Made by a program: the position numbers and the translations under genes. From Cellvibrio sp. KY-YJ-3 (GTDB lineage Bacteria > Pseudomonadota > Gammaproteobacteria > Pseudomonadales > Cellvibrionaceae), in assembly GCF_008806955.1 (NCBI RefSeq), contig NZ_CP031727.1:248001-312000 (forward strand): DNA of 64,000 nt, in the 5' to 3' direction. Shown piece by piece: positions 60,375 through 64,000 of the stretch; position 1 is the stretch's first letter, and the number at the start of each line of letters is the position of its first letter. Under the pieces are notes generated by a model. It was not told where the DNA came from, did no database searches, and saw only the letters and a list, made by a program, of their open reading frames with translations.

Positions 60375-62352
60375 ACAAGTAACTCTCGGATTGCATTTTT
60401 TTTATATAGTTGCGCTACTAATCTTTACCAACATATCCGCACACGCCGCAGTGGGTGTTGAAGCATTTTTCAAAACACCACAAATAAACTCAATGGCACT
60501 TAGACCGGATGGTAAAGCGGTATTAATTCTTAATGACCACGACCAAGGCCAGCAACTCACGCTCAGAGAGCTAGCCAGAACTGAAGAAAAACTCCTCTTT
60601 TCTCCCTCAATCTACGGAGGTGCCGATGCAAAAATTGGCAGCATGGGCTGGCTGGACAACCGCTACGTGGCTATCCAATTTATTCAGCCCAAAGCAGGCA
60701 TTGCCGACCTTATCGATTCCAAAATTTCCCGCCGCCTGTTAATTCTGGACACACAGGTCCCGCTGGGTGCAGCCACACAAATTTTAAGTGTGAAAACACC
60801 CGGTTGGTTAGTGGGCACACAATCCAATACCAGCGGGGAATTGCTCTACGCACAGAGCGGACCGCAATCACGCGTTTATCGCATCAGGATTGATTTACTT
60901 CAACCGGATAAAGCACCACTGAGTAAATCCAATAAAATCGACGGTGGCCAGTTCGTTGCCAGCAACCAATTAATACAAGTTGACGGTTATGCCACGCGCT
61001 GGCTCCGCAACAACCAAGGCGAATTCAGTGCGGTATTGCACTTTACTCAAAGGGATACCTTGACCCTGAGCCAATTGCAACCGGACGCCAAAGTAACCGC
61101 TATTTTTTCCTGGAACTTATATAAACCTGAAAAAACTGACAGGCAAGATGCAGCGCAAAACTTAACGCGTTTTTTGCCTTTGGCGTTAGGGCCAAATACG
61201 GGCGAATTTTATTGTCTTGACCGCGATGAAGCTGAATCAAAATCGCTGTACTTGGTGAATTACGCTGCAAAAACTTATCGTTTAGTTTATGAAACAAACG
61301 CGTTCAAAATTGTTGATTTAACATTCTCACCAGACGGAAAGTTAATCGGCGTTCAAACACTTAATAATGAACGCATTGTGATGGAGCCAATTAGCGGTGA
61401 AGCCTCATCGCCACAACAAGACAACGGATTACGCTTAACTCTCGACGCCAGCGCCGACTCGCGGCAGCTATTAATTTATGAAGAAGCCCATAACCAGCCA
61501 GGTCAATTTTTACTGGAAACAAAAGCACCGATCACAAGAAAGTTAATCGGTGAAAAATACCCCTGGCTTTCAGGAAAATTAAGTAATCAGCAAATTGAAG
61601 CCGTAGTCAACGTGGAGGGACTGCAGATTCCCTACTTGTTAAACCTACCATCAACGATCCAAAAAGCACCGTTAATAGTTATGCCGCATGGCGGCCCCTT
61701 TGGTGTTTTTGATAGCCCCTATTACGATCAACTCACTCAGCTATTTGTTAGCCAGGGCTATGCTGTGCTGCGCGTGAATTTTCGCGGCTCAGGTGGACGC
61801 AGCCAGCAGTTGCGGGAAGCGGGGCAGAAGCAATGGGGGAAGTTGATGCTAACAGATATTCACACTGCGACTCTGGCTGCACTCGCCCGCAATGAGATCG
61901 ACAATACGCGTGTGTGCTTGTTCGGCATTAGTTACGGCGGCTATGCGGCATCTATGCTGCTAATAAAGCATCCGGAAACCTATAGGTGCGGAGTTGCAAT
62001 CGCCGGTGTTTACGATGTGAACCTGCATTTGCAATCGTCACACTTTTCGGAAAAAGAACACCAGTGGTTTAAGGAAAATGTGGGTGACTACCAGACAGAG
62101 TACGACTCACTAAAACAAATATCGCCGGTATTTAATGCAGCAAAATTGCAGAAACCACTACTGCTGATCCACGGGACAAAAGATGAGATAGTAGATCTGG
62201 AGCATAGCTCACGCTTCAAATTGGCGCTCGACCAAGCCGATAAATCTACGAAGTTAATTGCGGTAGAAGGCCTGGGCCACAGTTTCAACTCGACTGCTGA
62301 CGCAATAAAAGTATTAACGCCAAGCCTGACGTTTTTGAAAGAAAATCTGTAG
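60367..62352 (+). CDS. Exported S9-family (prolyl oligopeptidase-like) serine peptidase
   Basis: 661-residue protein. The signal peptide ends near ISAHA. An N-terminal beta-propeller (about 30-390; LRPDGKAVLILND and SPDGKLIGVQTL are blade repeats) caps the alpha/beta-hydrolase domain (about 395-661). The catalytic Ser522 is in FGISYGGYAASM, Asp in IHGTKDEIVDLEH and His in VEGLGHSFNS; MPHGGPFGVFDSPYYDQLT builds the oxyanion region. It cleaves short peptides, and location is probably periplasmic. The ATG at 60367 overlaps the upstream gene; a GTG at 60364 is also possible. Length and motifs are normal. Confidence 0.87.
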   Translation: MTKQVTLGLHFFYIVALLIFTNISAHAAVGVEAFFKTPQINSMALRPDGKAVLILNDHDQGQQLTLRELARTEEKLLFSPSIYGGADAKIGSMGWLDNRYVAIQFIQPKAGIADLIDSKISRRLLILDTQVPLGAATQILSVKTPGWLVGTQSNTSGELLYAQSGPQSRVYRIRIDLLQPDKAPLSKSNKIDGGQFVASNQLIQVDGYATRWLRNNQGEFSAVLHFTQRDTLTLSQLQPDAKVTAIFSWNLYKPEKTDRQDAAQNLTRFLPLALGPNTGEFYCLDRDEAESKSLYLVNYAAKTYRLVYETNAFKIVDLTFSPDGKLIGVQTLNNERIVMEPISGEASSPQQDNGLRLTLDASADSRQLLIYEEAHNQPGQFLLETKAPITRKLIGEKYPWLSGKLSNQQIEAVVNVEGLQIPYLLNLPSTIQKAPLIVMPHGGPFGVFDSPYYDQLTQLFVSQGYAVLRVNFRGSGGRSQQLREAGQKQWGKLMLTDIHTATLAALARNEIDNTRVCLFGISYGGYAASMLLIKHPETYRCGVAIAGVYDVNLHLQSSHFSEKEHQWFKENVGDYQTEYDSLKQISPVFNAAKLQKPLLLIHGTKDEIVDLEHSSRFKLALDQADKSTKLIAVEGLGHSFNSTADAIKVLTPSLTFLKENL

Positions 62353-62358
62353 TGCACA

Positions 62359-62378
62359 GCGCCCGCATTAAGGGGCGC
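62359..62378. terminator. Hairpin between the S9 peptidase and proB genes
   Basis: GCGCCC (62359-62364) pairs with GGGCGC (62373-62378) with an 8-base loop, and GTGC/GCAC (62353-62356 and 62383-62386) can extend it. There is no T tract, so this is a weak terminator candidate. Confidence 0.35.
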
Positions 62379-62388
62379 CTAAGCACAA

Positions 62389-63513
62389 CTAGCCGACAAC
62401 CAGATTATCGCGATGAATCAATTCGTTATCATCGCGATAACCTAAAACATCCGCGATTTGGCTGCTGGGTTTACCGATAATTTTACGCGCTTCATCGGCG
62501 TGGTAATTAATTAATCCGCGCGCGATTTCTTTGCCGTTTAAATCTTCGCAAATCACCATATCACCACGGGTGAAATCACCGCGCACTTCTTTGACGCCCA
62601 CTGGCAAAATACTTTTACCTTTCTCGCGCACCATGCGCACTGCACCGTCGTCCAGAATAATGGTGCCGCGGGTTTGCAACTGGCCGGAGATCCAGCGTTT
62701 GCGTGCGGCTTGTGGCTGTTGTTCGGCCCACAAAAAAGTGCCTAGGTTTTCACCGTCCGCAATACGCAGCAATGCATTTTCAATGCGCCCTCCCACAATT
62801 ACTGTGTCGGCACCGGAGCGCGCAGCAACTCGTGCGGCGCGCACTTTGGTAATCATGCCGCCGCGCCCCAAGGCACCACCAGTACCCCCAGCCATTTGCT
62901 CCAGGCGATTATCATCAGCGGCGATTTCACTCAGCAGTTGCGCATCGGGATTGGAGCGCGGGTCGCTGTCGTACATGCCTTTTTGGTCGGTGAGAATGAC
63001 CAACAAATCCGCCTCAATTAAATTGGCCACCAGCGCACCGAGGGTGTCGTTATCGCCAAAGCGAATTTCGTCGGTAACCACTGTGTCGTTTTCGTTAATC
63101 ACCGGCACCACATTTAACCCCACCAGGGTTTTTAAGGTGGAGCGCGCATTTAAATAGCGCTGGCGAGAGGATAAATCGTCGTGGTCGAGCAGCACTTGTG
63201 CGGTGAGCAAACCGTAGCGCTGGAATTCCACTTCATAAGTTTGAATCAAACTCATTTGACCAACAGCGGCCGCCGCTTGCAGCTGATGAATTTCAGTCGG
63301 GCGCGCAGCCCAACCTAAACGGCGCATGCCAGCGGCAACGGCGCCGGATGAGACCAATACCAGTTCAATGCCGCGCAGACGCAGCTCAGCCATTTGTTTG
63401 ACCCAACCGGCAATGGCCTCAGCATCAAGACCTTTACCATCATTGGTAAGGAGAGCGCTGCCGATTTTTACTACCCAGCGCTTAGCTTGGGGAATGATGT
63501 TTCTTTTGCTCAT
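62389..63513 (-). CDS. proB: Glutamate 5-kinase with PUA domain
   Basis: First enzyme of proline biosynthesis; it phosphorylates glutamate and is usually feedback-inhibited by proline. The 374-residue protein has an amino acid kinase domain (1-260: [73 protein letters not shown]) and a C-terminal PUA domain (about 275-360, [18 protein letters not shown]). Arginine and metal ligands are intact. In Pseudomonas proB follows obg, as here. The gap to obgE is 139 bases and contains a hairpin. Confidence 0.96.
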   Translation of the reverse strand: MSKRNIIPQAKRWVVKIGSALLTNDGKGLDAEAIAGWVKQMAELRLRGIELVLVSSGAVAAGMRRLGWAARPTEIHQLQAAAAVGQMSLIQTYEVEFQRYGLLTAQVLLDHDDLSSRQRYLNARSTLKTLVGLNVVPVINENDTVVTDEIRFGDNDTLGALVANLIEADLLVILTDQKGMYDSDPRSNPDAQLLSEIAADDNRLEQMAGGTGGALGRGGMITKVRAARVAARSGADTVIVGGRIENALLRIADGENLGTFLWAEQQPQAARKRWISGQLQTRGTIILDDGAVRMVREKGKSILPVGVKEVRGDFTRGDMVICEDLNGKEIARGLINYHADEARKIIGKPSSQIADVLGYRDDNELIHRDNLVVG

Positions 63514-63574
63514 GAAGAGATGCGCTCAAGAATAATTGTTAAATTTTTATGCAAACACCGGGCGCATAATGCAA

Positions 63575-63600
63575 CACGCCCGGAACGAGACCCGGGCGTG
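63575..63600. terminator. Hairpin between obgE and proB
   Basis: CACGCCCGG (63575-63583) and CCGGGCGTG (63592-63600) are perfect 9-bp arms around an 8-base loop. It lies between the obgE stop and the proB start. The T-rich stretch TTTTTTTT lies 12 bases to the right, on the obgE side, so termination at obgE is only moderately supported. Confidence 0.5.
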
Positions 63601-63652
63601 AGATTACACTATTTTTTTTCGCTGACTAATCGCAAAATCAACGCGCATTTAA

Positions 63653-64000
63653 TTAGTGACCAACGTAAATAACTTCTACGTCGTAATCATCTTCATTGAA
63701 GTTATCATCCTCCACATCGCCGCGTGCACGACGCGCTTCGCGCTCGATTTCGCGCAGCTCTTCAATGCGATCACGCGCTTCCTGCGCCATCTGATTTTGC
63801 AATTGCTCTTCGCGCTCGCGCGCTTCCGGATTGGTTTTTTCCTCTTCCCAGACTGCTTCAAGGTTATCCATGAGTTTGCCAATCAATGGCACTGTGCCTT
63901 CGCGATTGAGCGCCGAAATACGATAGACCGGGCCAGTCCAGTTCAATTGATCAACCACCGCCTGGCAGCGCGCCTCCACCTCATCGGGCGGAAGCAAATC
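63653..64000 (-). CDS. obgE: GTPase Obg/CgtA, C-terminal part
   Basis: The C-terminal 115 codons of a gene that leaves the right edge. The segment WTGPVYRISALNREGTVPLI is the G5 (SAL) region of Obg, and the following KLMDNLEAVWEEEKTNPEAR starts the acidic, coiled C-terminal extension that ends VEVIYVGH. The tail is long, rich in Glu and Arg, and normal for gammaproteobacteria. Obg regulates 50S ribosome assembly and stringent response. Together with proB it re-establishes the Pseudomonas backbone order. Confidence 0.92.
   Translation of the reverse strand, partial: DLLPPDEVEARCQAVVDQLNWTGPVYRISALNREGTVPLIGKLMDNLEAVWEEEKTNPEAREREEQLQNQMAQEARDRIEELREIEREARRARGDVEDDNFNEDDYDVEVIYVGH

Noticed and set aside
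62531-63157. Long open frame opposite proB (plus strand, about 208 codons)
   Set aside because: Serine/arginine-rich product typical of antisense of GC-biased codons; proB is certain on the other strand.

Overview
The window is a chromosomal segment of a gammaproteobacterium, most likely a member of Cellvibrionaceae (Cellvibrio-like). The call rests on three things seen here. The backbone gene order (rluD, bamD, pilSR, fimU-pilVWXY1E, ispH, fkpB, lspA, ileS, ribF, murJ, then proB and obgE) is essentially the Pseudomonas aeruginosa order as I recall it. Base composition is moderate, and the gene content is that of a free-living aquatic or soil saprophyte. No rRNA, tRNA, CRISPR array, insertion sequence or phage gene was found.

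Region 1 (1-14.9 kb): the start of rluD diverges from bamD. nadE follows on the minus strand. The pilSR two-component system then faces a complete minor-pilin operon (fimU, pilV, pilW, pilX, pilY1, pilE), and a lone FimT-like pseudopilin diverges from it. Region 2 (14.9-23.1 kb): a housekeeping block on the minus strand (murJ, ribF, an inserted mgtC-like gene, ileS, lspA, fkpB, ispH) covers lipid II flipping, FAD synthesis, tRNA charging, lipoprotein signal peptide removal and isoprenoid synthesis.

Region 3 (23.1-62.4 kb) is a mosaic of about 40 kb lying between murJ and proB, which are near neighbours in Pseudomonas. It contains, in order: an MliC-type lipoprotein, a GT2 glycosyltransferase, yebG with an excellent SOS box, a periplasmic binding protein, a large methyltransferase-PhyH dioxygenase fusion, a secreted GDPD-family protein, small stress genes (csbD, osmC), a gene-decay patch (an oxidoreductase remnant and a metallo-hydrolase with an internal amber codon), and a GbsR/MarR regulator in an operon with cydAB that carries a perfect 40-bp palindrome over its predicted promoter. 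A three-gene polymorphic-toxin module (inactive ketosynthase-like protein, toxin, putative immunity protein) follows, then small orphan genes including a frameshifted SRPBCC gene, and a TonB-dependent receptor with a PepSY membrane protein. Next comes an ectoine operon extended by a TPR membrane protein and a sodium/solute symporter, with a divergent ectR. After it lie a secreted ExeM-like nuclease ending in a dockerin-like module, immediately followed by a cohesin-like PEP-CTERM protein, and an envelope cluster with a lipoprotein, a secreted protein and an S9 peptidase.

Region 4 (62.4-64.0 kb) returns to the backbone with proB and the C-terminal end of obgE.

The strongest candidates for something new are the toxin module with the ketosynthase-like partner, the nuclease-dockerin/cohesin pair, the methyltransferase-PhyH fusion, the palindrome in front of the cydAB operon, and the extended ectoine operon. 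All functions are inferred from reading motifs; no database search was run.
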